The notes under the pieces were generated by a model, which had not been told where the DNA came from, did not search any database, and worked only from the letters and a program-made list of their open reading frames with translations. From Mactromeris polynyma (Eukaryota; Mollusca; Bivalvia; Venerida; Mactridae): a stretch of 64,000 nucleotides of DNA. The stretch spans positions 3,534,001 through 3,598,000 of the forward strand of contig JASFXZ010000040.1 in NCBI GenBank assembly GCA_032209605.1, read 5' to 3'. Shown here one piece after another: positions 36,650 through 50,300 of the stretch. Within the stretch, counting starts at the first letter, position 1; each line of letters opens with the position of its first letter. The translations under genes and the position numbers were made by a program.

Positions 36650-37470
36650 GTTTTGCTGATGCTTGGCTTCATCAAGGCGTTGGTGACACTGATTTATTTC
36701 TCTCTGTTGTTAAACTTAGGCTAAATGATCAATTTATACAAAACTGGAATGCACGATTACATCAGTCTAGTAGAGCACGATTCTACAATACAATTTCTTC
36801 TTTTAGATTTCAACCATACCTAGAATGTTTTAGTATTTATAAATTTTGTCAAACTTTGATCAGTTTAAGAGTCCCATCTCATAGGCTACAAATAGAGGCT
36901 GGAAGATGGTCCAGAACTGTACGAATACCTCTTCATGAAAGAAAATGTTTAAATTGTAATACAATAGAGGATGAATATCATTTCGTTATTGAATGTGACA
37001 TGTATCTTGATATACGCAAACGATAGATATCTAAGAAATATTGGACCATACCAAATATGGTAAAGTTTATTGATCTCATAAACTCAGATAATAAGAACAC
37101 TGTACGAAATTTAGCAATGTACATTTACAATGCATTCAATATTAGAAACTCTTTAATGTATGGTAACTAGTCTTTAGTGTAACACGAATTATTTATGACA
37201 ATATTGTTATTTTTGCTTTTTCATAATTTGAATGCAAGCAATTCTAATATATATGTGTTGACCTTCTCCAAATGTATATTTGAAGTTGTAATCAGTATGT
37301 TACATGTTACATTCTGTAAACTGTATCCATGTGATAGTTGTTAAAAAAAATGCTATAAAGAAAATGTATGTATGTTGTACACTGTTCGTCTGTCTTGTAT
37401 GTATGCTTATGTATGCCATCGTGGGCTTTATAGCCTAATTGGAATTTAAATAAAATGTCTATGTCTATGT
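36650..37470 (+). mobile_element. LINE 3' fragment inserted downstream of FAXC copy 1
   Basis: The + frame begins DAWLHQGVGDTDLF and continues to VPSHRLQIEAGRWSR and a C-x2-C-x7-H-x4-C knuckle. There is a premature TAG after DIRKR, then the normal end SLMYGN-stop. The 3' UTR ends AATAAAATGTCTATGTCTATG, a short repeat tail instead of poly(A). It belongs to the same LINE family as the spacer copies. The matching sites near 45,660 and 55,517 are empty. Confidence 0.85.
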
Positions 37471-37832
37471 TAAAAAATGATCAATGTACACCAAACCACA
37501 ATTACGAGACCATTGTGGCATTGTCAATTGACCTTTTAGATATTTCCATGAAGTCACAACTAAGGTACATGTAGTTTTTAAAAAAAAACATGTGCTAGTA
37601 CATAAATGCGATAACTTCATATTTAGCTCGTTAAGATACGAGGTACAATAAATAATAATTGAACCTGACATGTTTAAACTATATCAAAGATATCAAAACT
37701 GTCGAATCGTCGAAGGCGTAAAATGATTAGACAATATTTATCTCGTAGTCTTCGTTTGTCTATAGAAAACATACTAATTCCTGTTGACTATGTCTGATTA
37801 ACATAATATTGAAAAAAATAACATTATTATTC

Positions 37833-40800
37833 TTAATAGTCCCAATCTGGCCAGTATGTGTTTTTTATCCTGTCAATATAGTCAATAATGTTCTGTTGTC
37901 CTGTAAAAAGAAAAGGTATACAATAAAATAGGAAGAAGATGCAATGGCAAATATCGTAACTCAAATAGGAAGATTTTTAACTTTAAAATGCTACTTTGAT
38001 CATACATTTAAATTTGATCACATGAAGGCTACGACGGTATTAAAACATTTGACATTCTAAAAACAGTATAATAGTTCTTCATTACTTAATTTGGGGATTG
38101 AATTTCGTATAACCATCTAGTGAAAAGTATGGTGACATACAAGTGACATATGTGAGAAAAGGTCAAGGTCATGAAGTATTATGTCATGTCCCGTTACCTT
38201 GACAAAATAAATGGTTTGTCTCAACATGATTTTTATTAAAGAAACGATATGGCTATCTTATGGTTGTGGCATAGCAATGTTCGACGTCACAGCGAATAAC
38301 AAACGATTGAATCCAGACAGAGAGGAAGGCTAATGAATATTGGGGTACCTCACCCGAGTTTCGAACACACCATTACAGTACAACCCAGCACGTTTATACT
38401 CTCCAAACTCAGCTACTATCCTGGCACTCCCTCGATAGTCTTGAAGAAACAATGGTGAAACAACGGAAGGCTGAATTATGACATAATGAAAACTTTAAAT
38501 TTACCTAACAGTAATTTTCGACCTGGGCATTTTTCAGGCGTGGCCCATCTCACTTCTGACAGGATTCCAAATGCAGCACAGTCGACTTCAGCAATTTTAT
38601 CTCCCATTAAGTATTTTTTGTTACCTGAAGAGTATACATGTACATGGCTTTATTCCTATTTTTACAATTATAATTCAATGAAATACAGCGACCAGTTATA
38701 ACCTATTACTTCTACCTTGTACTTTATGACGCAGGCAGTTGACCTCTTTCACGAATGGCAATATATGTACAGTACAAGAATTTTAAATACATTATGTCAC
38801 ATAATATTTAATTTGAATGCTTTCGATGCACAAAAAGCAGCGATATCAAGCAAAAACATTTATAAAAATGCATACGAGTAGAAAAATAGCATTGCCATAC
38901 ACATGGCTAAATTCAAGTAGATATCTTAAAGACTCTTGAGATAAATAGAAATGAAAAAGTGGGGTATTGATTTTTTTCTAATATCGTTTACAGTCGATTT
39001 AATTTCATTATCTAATAACTTTAGCACAGTGTTGAAAAGTGACTTGTCATGTGATCATTAAGAATACTGAGTGGTTAATTAATATATAATAATATATTAA
39101 TTGCAAGAAATATCCTTATCTTAATGGACTTAAAACTAGAAACTCACTTTTTTCAACTTTTTGAAGCATAATGGTTGGCAACATCGATCTTTCATTAATA
39201 ATGTACAAGGAAGAAAGTCTTTTTGAAAAGAAAAAGGTTCTGACGTCAAAGTGTGATATGATTTAGATAATGTTTTGGCTTTACCTAAAAGCGTAGCAAA
39301 ATGTCTGATATCGTTTTCCATCATTTCATGAACCTCTGTGTTGCTATGGCGACCAACACCGACTGTGTATGACGCTTTGCCCCTTACTGGTCCCAAGTAC
39401 TTGTACAGGAAATATTGTGTGCGAGAGAATCCTAATATAGTGGTGAATGTATCCTGAGTGAATATTCCCCATCTTGTGTACACATTCAACCTAGAAACAG
39501 AACAGGATACAAGTATGAACTTATAAGGTACCATTGACTCGCGTGTTTCCGAAACCCTAAGGATTGGAAGAAGCTATCACACATATCTATATACTACTTA
39601 AAAATTGCTATATGGTCCAAATTTTCACATGATAGATATGTTTATATTTTCATGCCCGTTGACGAATTAGTTTAAATCATTTATCAACATTCCATTTTCA
39701 GTTTCTAATTTAATAGAATCTACATGTAGATAATATTACACAACTCATCCAGGTATGACAAGTGTGACATGTACAGAAAATTAAACTTAGACGAACCAGG
39801 AAAGGATCATATTTTATTATCCTATATGTATGTGCCCAATACGAATTGAATCCATCCATCCTTTCAAGAGTTTGGGATAGGAAATACGGATAAAAAGTAA
39901 GTTGCTACAGGGAACGCCACATACATAAGACAGTGCCTCCCCACACATACCTCCAGGAACAAACAATCCATAAAACAAGGCACTTCAGGAGGTTCAAGGG
40001 TACACACGCAGGGGAACAGAAGCGCAAGGAATAGCCAGGCCGACCATAGGAGAATCAAAGAGGACAAACAGTGAAGGGGGGGGGAGTAATAGACGGAAAA
40101 GATCACAGGACAAGTCAAGATAGCTGGCAACAATAGGCCGAAACTGGGCAGAAAATAACATGAACACTATATGCACTATATAACACTTAATGCCTCTTCA
40201 CCATTCTTCGAATGGCGGGGTCATGAAAATGGCTTGAAGCACTTATATCAGTCTGATGACTTTGGCAACCAAAACTCAGCATTGCATCATCGTAACTTGC
40301 TACTTATCAGCCAACGAATTGTATCTTGTGGGATTCGAGCCCAATCCACTACGGGTGCTACCCTATGTTCAGTGACGGTCATTGGTTTGACTGACTGGGT
40401 GGATACAGTTCTCGAAAACATGTCCAATACATGTTAGGTCCAGTTCATAGAGCGCGACGGGCAATACATTCTGGTGATTTCTCTCGCTAACGGTACTAAA
40501 CGGTGCCCTAAGGTCTGTCTGGGCATGCATCGTCGACCATAAGAATAAAATCAGAACTATTTTATGGGTGTTTGAACTTTCAGAATCCCATTGCAATTTA
40601 GTACTTTATATACGAGTACACACCAGACATTCTATACTTGAGAATGTGGTCTGCAGCATTGTGATAATTGGATAACTAAATTTTACCAGTAAGTGAATTC
40701 CTCTATCCACTTCTGTATTGCCCAAGCCTGAGAAGTTTCCAGAGGCGATAGATGCTCATTCAAATTCACGGAGAATTCTTTGTTTAGAAATTGTACAATC

Positions 40801-42100
40801 AATTGAGAATCGCCCATGGTCATATCATTGTACTCTATCCAAGGCACCTTGCTCTTTGGACCTTTTTGGTAATTGAAGTCAACCTAGAAGAAGTAGAATC
40901 ATATAGGTATGCAAAATATCATTCTATATTAATCTAGTAACCTAGTGATTTTTTTAAGAACAATTTAAAAAAATGTTTGTCATATTAGCGGTTTTGACTA
41001 GTGCCTAGTACATATACTGGTACATTATATAATAGCACTGTTTCATGTTTCCTCTAAATTAAATGTTAAACAAAGAGACCCATTAAGTTCTAAAACAAAT
41101 TTTCAACTTGACTGCTTGATTTGAAGTTCGGATCATGTGAGGCGACTTAAAACATTTTATTTGGATATGGAAACAATTTGACGTTGTGCATTCGTATGCC
41201 AGAGAGAAAAACTTCCTGTTAGAGTGATTCACACACCTGGTAAGGAATTTTCGTTATCCTAAGGTAGGTATCCAATTTCATCACAAAATGACCAATGTTG
41301 GGTATTTGCTTTGTCCTAGGGAACATGTGTAGTACAACAGTATCCTTTGGGTAATCCACACCACATTTCCTGCAATGAAGTACAAGTGCGATTGAAACTC
41401 ATCTCATGATTTTTGACGGAAATATAACATTTATTTAAGATTTTAACAAGAATATTGAATCAATCGTCCACCAATGTCAAGTTATGATCTGGGACCAATT
41501 GTATATATTGGGCCCAGTTATGATGAATGAGACTCGAAATGTCAAATCGGTAACCATAAAATGCATGTACATTGAAACTGTATCATGACTCAATATATAT
41601 ATAACCCGGTTGTTTTACTAAAGGTTGCACGCATACTGAAACGCACGTTTGGAGGTTAACGAATATGTGCATGAAATCAAGGTGTTATCAGCCATTAAAA
41701 CATGTGAGTAGTGGTATGACCAGTAATTTTTAATCTCGATGTTCAAGTATGATTTTTATTAACAGAATATTTTGACATTCACGATCGTTCATAAGATAAA
41801 AGATCCTACAGGAACATCGAAATTACGAATTATTGGTCAGAAAATTGACACCACTACTCACCTGTCTACATGCCTTATTCTACTGGCATCACTAATGCAT
41901 CACTCGGCGAAGTATACGACATCGTAAATCGAGTTATACACCGTGTTCATGACCTCACCGAAATAAATATGGATATTAAAGTAAATATACCTTGTCCTAC
42001 GTGTTAACCTCTTCATTACGAGCCATGCTAACCCAACGACTCCAGTCCCTACGGACATATATACAGCATTTGATCTAACGAAATCACGCACACTTTCCAT
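37833..42100 (-). CDS. FAXC-like: FAXC-like membrane-anchored GST-fold protein, copy 1 (6 exons, 277 aa)
   Basis: Exons in 5' to 3' order are 42100-41991, 41369-41237, 40883-40687, 39490-39285, 38624-38505 and 37900-37833, all with GT..AG borders and matching phases (2,0,2,1,1). Residues 11-29 form a membrane segment. Then comes a thioredoxin/GST-N-like part (KDTVVLHMFPR, KLDTYLRITKIPYQ, KVPWIEYND) and a GST-C/metaxin-like part (EEFTYW, GVGRHSNTEVHEMMENDIR, NKKYLMGDK, VDCAAFG, and the end YWPDWDY). These are hallmarks of the failed axon connections family. Fly fax acts with Abl in axon development; enzyme activity is not established. The protein is shorter than vertebrate FAXC (about 400 aa). 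Its C-terminus differs from the other copies. Confidence 0.9.
39905..40160. repeat. Dispersed repeat (GGAACGCCACAT family) in intron 3 of FAXC copy 1
   Basis: Shares long stretches with intron 3 of copies 2 and 3 and, in reverse orientation, with 18,258-18,590. It is therefore an old dispersed repeat that was copied with the gene. A G-run (eight or more) sits at about 40,077. Confidence 0.6.
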
Positions 42101-42145
42101 TGTCTAAACCACTGTTGTGACATGCATTTTATCAATGCAATGCTT

Positions 42146-42154
42146 CTATAAATA
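42146..42154 (-). promoter_or_regulatory. TATA-like element of FAXC copy 1
   Basis: TATTTATAG on the - strand, about 46 bases before the start codon. It is conserved in position and context in copy 2 and in the relic copy, which supports a promoter role. The start site itself is inferred. Confidence 0.45.
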
Positions 42155-43440
42155 TGCTATCGTTCGAAAACTGGGTCATATTTCAGGACGAAGTCAGGTG
42201 CGGTTATAGGATGTTTGTTTAGGGGGAGGGAACTTCGAAACTTTGTATTGTTTATGTGATACGGTCACTTGTAATGTATCAGGATATCATGAACTTCGAT
42301 GTACATATTGTCTAAGTGCACTCACTCCAGCAGAAATAATACTGAATTATAATTTGCGAGTCACTATGTTTTAATAATAGATCTTTTCGGATTTCAATAT
42401 AGGTGTTGATAAATCATAGGCATGCCTTTACACAGTCCCACAGATCTGGAACACACTATGTTTATATGCGGTTCCTGCACAGGTGGGTAATGAAATTGTG
42501 ACAATCTAACATTTATGTGGTCGTAAAGAACCTGTTTGTCTCAAAATGCGAGTAGAATGCTCTACTCAATGAAAAACTCAAATTGTATTAGGGGAAGCAT
42601 ATCGTAGCCTTACACCAACTCCAGTGCCGCGCATCGATGCCTAATGGCAATTTTCTTTCAGCTACACACCTGGTATGCATGCTGGAATAACGGTTGAGTG
42701 TGCCCCCACCTAAGTATATGAACTGTGTTCATTGTTCTAGTATGTATTCCGTGCTAATGAACATATTTAGTTAATCCGGCGCAAATAACTGAGTTCGTCG
42801 TTAACAAATCAAAGAACTGAAGGCACGTACCATTAGGTTCGGTGGTGACTGGTGTTACTATTGAGAACAACAGTGACCGCGTACAATTAAAACAATGATG
42901 TAAGCTGCAACACATCCATTTTGCATCAATTGTGAAACAATAAGATTACACTCTTGATGACTGTGTCTGTATTACTTATCAATGCTCACGCCAAAATCAA
43001 GGAAATTCATGATCAAACCTGCTCAATCTGAAGTTCAAACTTACATCCTTTGTTGTTGTTGACCCCTTTTATAGGCAATAACACATTTTTCTAATCATTT
43101 ATGGGCAATTTGTTGATTTATATGTCGTACGTGAAATCAAATGATTGGTGTGAGATACGATTGTTCATTATTCTTTACTCGAAAAGACCGACGAATATGC
43201 TGGTCCTTGTCCGTGTGTTTGTTAGGTAACCAAGTTTATTACAGTGGAAAGAAGTCATTATATTATTGGTCTACAAAGATTTGTATTAATCTCAATACAA
43301 GAATTTGAAGAACAAACAAGCAAGATGATATAAATATACATTTGTATATCGATGGAACTGGTAATACCACAACACTGGAAGTAGACTTGGCAGGACTTTT
43401 ATGCATAGAAAACAGAAATCATTTCACTAACTAGATGTCG
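42155..43440. other. 5' flank of FAXC copy 1
   Basis: No gene seen. The part from 42,180 to about 42,430 is partly repeated at 53,620-53,730 and 54,965-55,115. The rest is unique AT-rich DNA without a recognisable element. Confidence 0.45.
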
Positions 43441-43936
43441 GCAAATAGCCATACATGGCTAATGTTATATATCCATGTAATTGTATAACAATAAATAAAT
43501 ACCCTATTTTAAGAATGTAGACCTAAGATTAGGCAATAAAGTTTCACGAATTGCATTGACAACTTTATTTATTCTAAGTTATAGAAGATTCGCATACAAC
43601 ATTGGCTAACTGTTGTCATTGGGTTTAACAGCAGTTTTCAACATTTTTATTTTTCATTGATCACACATGGCGGTCAGTTGACCTAACCAGTTTTTCAGGG
43701 GACTTATTCACAAACATTTTAAGACATAGACTATAAAATGTTGAAAGTTCTTTTTGCTCATATGTTAATATAATAATATGGATTTTATTAAAAATTGGCG
43801 AAAGTGTAGAATGGGCAACAACAATGATTCTGACAAAGTTAAGTTCAATCAGTTTAGATAGAACAAAAACAAAAGGCTGGTAAGTATAACTTTCGTCATT
43901 AGAAGTCTGAGTTTCAGTACGAAAGTGTTCGTAAAT

Positions 43937-44420
43937 CAGGCGCGGATCCAGGATTTTGGGTTAGGGGGGGCGTAAAGTGGTCTAGGGGGGTCCGGGGGCA
44001 TGCTCCCCCGGAAAATTTTGAAAATAATGGATCCATCTGGTGCATTCTGAGGATTCAGAAATACTTTATTTTGTATTGAAAAAGGATAGCTTTCAAGGCA
44101 AAATCAATCCAAATAGCACACTTTTATGAAATATCAAGATTTCATGACCAGGTGTCTCAATTTAAGACGAGAGATTCCAGAGATGTTGTGTTATTTTTGG
44201 AGTAAATTCGACAACTAAAAACTTGAATTAAACAATCTATTTACCATAATATCACGAGTAAATCAAGATTTGTGACACAATATATGCAAGCTAGTTTAGA
44301 GATAGGAACTATAATACACATTTAGTCCTTTTCTCATTCAGAACAAAATAAAATTACGTATGCACGGACGATTTTAGGGGGGGCGTACGCCCCTTCCGCC
44401 CCCCCCTGAATCCGCCCTTG
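43937..44420. mobile_element. hAT-like MITE with target duplication
   Basis: The element starts CAGGCGCGGATCCAGG and ends CCTGAATCCGCCCTTG, imperfect inverted repeats of the CAGGGGCGGAT type common in hAT elements. It is flanked by the direct repeat CGTAAAT (43930-43936 and 44421-44427). Length is 484 bp with no transposase frame. G-runs near the left end and C-runs near the right end belong to the inverted repeats. Confidence 0.8.
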
Positions 44421-44445
44421 CGTAAATGAGGCACCTGGAGTTGAC

Positions 44446-44620
44446 TTTCAACCAGTACTTTCACGCCTTTTCGCAAACAGCTGAAACCTCTCCGCAGGTG
44501 GACGACAAATGACCGAAGCTATATGACACGGAAGTACATGACATGTCACGTGCGGAAATCGAACCCGGACCTGTCGGTTGTTAGCCCAGCGCTCTACCGA
44601 CTGAGCTAACCAGGCGAGGT
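44446..44620 (-). mobile_element. tRNA-derived SINE, tRNA-Val-like head
   Basis: The - strand head reads GGTTAGCTCAGTCGGTAGAG (D arm with box A), loop CTAACAA with AAC in anticodon place, and GGGTTCGATTTCC (T arm, box B 44554-44565), followed by an unrelated body. Acceptor strands do not pair, so it is not a working tRNA. The frame LAWLAQSVERW over it is the usual false translation of such heads. Confidence 0.75.
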
Positions 44621-45414
44621 TAAAAAAGATATCAATTTCATTCAAAGTAAAATATGCTGGATTTACCACACGTACAGCAACCTACTATGGAGTAATCTCC
44701 CTTTATGAAGTCAAGATTATTCTTGTTATCACAAAAATACTAAACTGTTCTGTTATTTCGTTCTCAAATATATTAGAATCCTACAAATGAGAGACATGCT
44801 GTTATTCTTCTGGTTATGTTTAGGGAAATATAGCTACTATGGGTAGTAAATGAAAACCACAAATTTAAAAGAAAACAAATAACAGCCGTGTTATAACTAA
44901 AGGACCCAATTAAGCTCTCATTGCGCCTTATAGAGGTACATAGTCTTACTTTCTTGCAAAATATGCTAAGTCATAATTTTGAGAAAATGGCATGTTAATG
45001 CCATCATGCAGGCATACACTAAACATTGGTTTATAATTTTTCTTATAAATGTCATGGAATTGCGAAACGTGAGTCAGATACAGGTGTTTCCTATAATAGC
45101 ACACATTCGGCGCATCAGTCAGGATAGAAACTATTTGGTATCGGACACTTGCATTGTTTGGTTTTGGGAAACATGTTAGAAAAGTGACAATCCAGTGTTG
45201 TATATTTCATCTGTATGAAGGCAAATACCAATGATTTCCTCATATTTATAACAAAGCATATTTAGCAAATTTGAACATAATTATTTTACATCGATTGTGA
45301 ACCAAGTTGTTACAACTTATACTAATTACTCTCCATGACAGCTTCCTGGCTACCAACTAGTACTCGCGCCAAATTTAGGGTATGTGAAGTTCTTGACCAA
45401 ACGCAGCTTATCGC

Positions 45415-45473
45415 GGGGCTCGAACGCGCGACATTTGCACTAGGAGTTAGGAACTCTACCAATCGACCTCTGT
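45415..45473 (-). mobile_element. tRNA-derived SINE head, FAXC copy 2 flank
   Basis: More degraded counterpart of 36,410-36,473 at the same place relative to the gene end. Confidence 0.45.
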
Positions 45474-45479
45474 AAATTG

Positions 45480-47376
45480 AACAAAACAAAGGTGCTGCAG
45501 CTTTGTCGGTTAAGATTTTGAGTTATTGCACGGACACATGTTTATAGGTCATGATCAATAAATAAAGACAACCAAACACAAAAATTCTGCTTCCGTTCAT
45601 TTTTTCGAACGTACGTATATATTCAACAATAGTAGCATGCGTAGTACAAATAGTTTGTTACATGAACAAAAATGTTAAAGTGCGTAAATAAATGTACACT
45701 AAACCACGATTACGAGACCATTGTGGCATTGTCCATTGACCTTTTAGAGATTTCCATGAAATCACAACTAAGGTACATGTAGTTTTTTAAAAACACATGT
45801 GCTAGTACATAAATGCGATAACTTCATAGTTAGCTCATTAAGATACGAGGTACAATAAATAATACAAAATGTAATTGAACCTGTCTTCTTTAAACTATAT
45901 CAAAGATATCAAAACTGTCGAATCGACAAAGGCGTAAAATTATTAGACAATATTTATCCCGTACTCTTTGTTTGACTATCACTAGTATAGAAAACATACT
46001 AATTCCTGTAAACTTTGTCTGATTAACATAACATTGATAAACATAACATTGCTTCATTTTGATGCATGAAGTACACAAAACTGTGAAATAATTCGTCCGT
46101 AAGTAAGTGTAGCACAATCATAGATACGTATGTCTACATTCACACCATAACTCTAGATGGAAAAATAAAGGGAAAGGACTTGTGATAATCGGCTGTCCCA
46201 AGTTGACTTCGATAATTAATTTTAGATTGGATTGGCTATCACACCGCTGTGACTCATGTAGCAAAAAACGAGCACAATATGGCAGCTGTTAATTAAGGGG
46301 GATTGTTTTTGTAACAACATGCATACTTAAACTGTTCAAAAACTTCTCATGAGTGCCAATAACAGTGATCTTGTTCTCCGCAGCCCTAAAATCTCAACAT
46401 ATTCTCACTGTATGCTTATTACATACACAGTTTTATCTCAATGTCTAATACTCAACTTAGTTTAAATTGGAGCGCAAATCATTTTTATAATAAGCAATCG
46501 TGGCCTTGAATTATAGTCCTTTGAAGTTTTATTACTATTGCTTGAATATGCTTGCAGTAACTAAACCGTGTATGCTAGCAATTTTCCTGATAAGTCTTGT
46601 AACCGATTACTTTATACCGATATTTGTTCATCTTCACTGTTTTGCCCTTCTTATTGCTCTCCCTATATTTTAAACTACGTCTCTAAGTTTTAATAACAAT
46701 GGTATTATCTTTTGAACTAGTACCCACTCTACGTACGAAGTTTAAACAATCCATAACAGTAATATGCACTGTAAACTGCCTGTGACAACACATGTTCGTA
46801 TTTCCATATCTCATGGTAAGAATGGACATAGTTTGTAAATGTTTTACCCTAAAATGTATAATATCATGTCTTCAAAATGAAAACGTGTCCAAATAAAATA
46901 GGTAAAATATATATTCTATGCTATGTTAAAAAGAAAACACACAACTCTGTGAAAACTACTTATATTACTATATGTGTTAAATATATGTCTGACTCCATCA
47001 CATTTCATTTTGAATTTTCACTATGCCTCTGATGACTATTTTTCCCACACCGAATATATATGTGGTAAAAAACTGATTAAAATGTTTAATGCATAAACAA
47101 ACGTACTGTATTGTATATTGTTTACAAGCTACATTCAAGCAAACCATTGAGTACCATTGAGTACCAGTTTGAGTCTATCTCAAGATATACTTGTACGTAT
47201 ATATTGAAAAGTAAACACACTTAGTTCTCCGAAGTAATTCAGATGATCCAACCTGGAATAGGTTTTTGAAGGTTCTGTTTTCGTTAGTTATTTGCCCTTC
47301 TGTTGGCCGTTAAATTAAAATTTCGGAGAATGCTTTATATTGTATCCATTTCATGTCGAACTGGCGTATGCTGTTA
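45480..47376. other. 3' flank of FAXC copy 2
   Basis: Non-coding AT-rich DNA, collinear with 55,345-57,290. About 1.36 kb of it (46,048-47,408, reaching into the last exon) is missing next to copy 1. No gene recognised. Confidence 0.6.
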
Positions 47377-50300
47377 TTAAAAGATGTCCTTTTTGGAGTA
47401 TTCTAAATCATCCCAATCTGGCCAGTATGTGTTTTTTATCCTGTCAATATAGTCAATAATGTTCTGTTGTCCTGTAAAAAGAAACGGCATACAATAAAAT
47501 AGGAAGAAGAGGAAATAGCAAATATAGTAACTCAAATAGGAAGATTTTTAACTTTAAAATGCTTCTTTGATCATACATTTAAATTTTATCACATGACATA
47601 TGCAAATGTTTGCTTCGTCAGGTTACGACGGTATTAAAACATTTGACATTCTAAAAACAGTATAATAGTTCTTCATTACGTAATTTGGGGATTGAATTTC
47701 GTATCACCATCTAGTAAATATTATGGTGACATACAAGTAACATATGTGAAAAAATGTCTAGGTCATGAAGTATGTCATGTCTCGTAACCTTGACCTTTGA
47801 TTTATATTTGTATTTATAAGAAACTTTGAATGTAAATGGTATATATATTTGTGTTTGTATTGTGTATATTATGTAATTTTGATATATTTGGATTTATAGT
47901 ATATGCTTATACATATTTACAATAAATGTGTGTTTATTTTCTGTATTTATGTAAATGATGACTATGTACATTGTACACGTCGAAATAAATATTCTGTTCT
48001 GTTCATAATAAATGGTTTGTCTCAACATGATTTTATCATAAAAACGATATAGCTATCTTATGGTTGTGGCATAGCAATGTCCGACGTCACAGAGAATGAC
48101 AAGCGATTGAATCCAGACAGAGAGGAAGGCTAATGAATATTGGGGTACCTCACCCGAGTTTCGAACACACCATCACTTGACAACCCAGCACGTATATGCT
48201 CTCCAAACTCAGCTACTATCCTGGCAATCCCTCGCTAGTCTTGAAGAAACAATGGTGAAACAACGGAAGGCTGAATTATGACATGATGAAAACTTTAAAT
48301 TTACCTAATAGTAATTTTCGACCTGGGCATTTTTCAGGCGTGGCCCATCTCACTTCTGACAGGATTCCAAATGCAGCACAGTCGACTTCAGCAATTTTAT
48401 CTCCCATTAAGTATTTCTTGTTACCTGAAGAGTATACATGGCTTTATTCCTATCTTTACAATAATAATTCAATGAAATACAGCGACCAGTTATAACCTAT
48501 AACTTCTACCTTGTACTTTATGACGCAGGCAATTGACATCTTTCACGAATGGCAATATATGTACAGTATAAGAATTTTGAATTCATTATGTCACCGAATA
48601 TTTGATTTGAATGCTTTAGATGCACAAAAAGCAGCGATGTCAAGCAAAAACCTTTATACACATGCATACGAGTAGAAAAATAGCATTACCATACACATGG
48701 CTAAATTAAAGTGGATATCTTAAAGATTCGGTTCGAATCCCGGTAGCGCCATTGACCGATTTTTCGTGTTCCTCAAAACATGACTTTATTTCAATATTAC
48801 TACAGCTGATGTTAAGTGTAGTTATCCTTAATCAACTTTATATAAGTTAAATGAACACGCTAATGACGTTAGGTCGCTGTGGTGTAGTGGTTAGCATAAC
48901 GGACCAGCGATCCGAAAAACCCGGGTTTGAATCCCGGAAGCGCCATTGACCGATTGATCGTGTTCCTCAAAACATGACTTTATTCTTATAGAGATTAATT
49001 GAAATGAAAATAGTGGGGTATTCATTTTTTCTAATATCGTTTACAGTCGATATCATTTCATTATCTAATAACTTTAGCACCGTGTTGAAAAGTGACTTGT
49101 CATGTGATCATTAAAAATACTGAGCAGTTAATAATATATAATAATAGATTAATTGACAAGAAATATCCTTATCTAAACGGACTTAAAACTAGAAACTCAC
49201 TATTTTCAACTTTTTGAAGCACAATGGTTGGCAACATCGTTCTTCCATTAATAATGTACTAGGGAGAAAGTATTTTTGAAATAAAAACATATTTAGCGCG
49301 TATTTCACATTTTACACGCATCCATCTTTTATAAGTGGGGATGCATAGTTTGTAGTGATTTGGAGTAATCTCAAATGTGGAGAGTCGTCGGTTACTTAAT
49401 AAATATTTACTATTGTGATATACAATGAACATTTATCACATAGCGTTTAAAGTTTGTTTTTACAATGGGTTGATTATGATGTTTTTATTATTTATTTAAA
49501 GGAATACTCGTGTATTTTAAGTAATGACTTTGAGCACTAATACATACAAGTACATCTTTAATGTCAGCCTAATAATCAAACTCATATATGACTTGCGAGT
49601 TTTAAACTCACTTTTTACCTAAAAAACGTATCTTGAATATACACAGTCATTTCGATACAGTACAAAACAAACAATGAAGCAATGGAAAGCTGAAATGTAT
49701 CATCTGTACGTGAAGCATTTAAATGTTCGATCTACCCTTGTCTTGTAGTTTGACACATGTGCCTCATGTGAGTAGTTTAGTTGATTTTTATGATTGATGA
49801 TCTATGTCTTAAAAAATATTCCAAACAACGGAAAAGTCTTAGAGACTGTCATGTTTATCCCTACGCGCCCTCTACTTTCTCTTATTGCCACTTATCACTC
49901 TGTCAGATGGTGATATCAAACTTCAACGAATAGACGAAATCGTGTTACAGACAGACAAAAAGACGGACGGATAATATTTCTGTATCGCCCTTCCCCCTCT
50001 ACTGATGAAGAAGTATTATTTTTATTACTTACTAGATTATTGTACGTAGATACACAACTATTATGACAATCACATTTGAACAAACTCATGTTCCTGGAAA
50101 AAGGTTCTGACGTCAAAGTGTGAAATGAACTAGAAAATGTTTTGGCTTTACCTAAAAGCGTAGCAAAATGTCTGATATCGTTTTCCATCATTTCATGAAC
50201 CTCTGTGTTGCTATGCCGACCAACACCAACTGTGTGTGAAACTTTGCGCAATGCTGTTCCCAATAAGTACTCGTACAGGAAACATTTTGTACGGGAGAAT

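Noticed and set aside
40619..40660. An extra FAXC exon with KYRM between exons 3 and 4
   Set aside because: Exon 3 joins exon 4 directly in phase, restoring the TYW motif. In copy 1 the candidate would introduce a stop.
44448..44669. Protein containing LAWLAQSVERW
   Set aside because: This peptide is the known false translation of a tRNA-derived SINE head.
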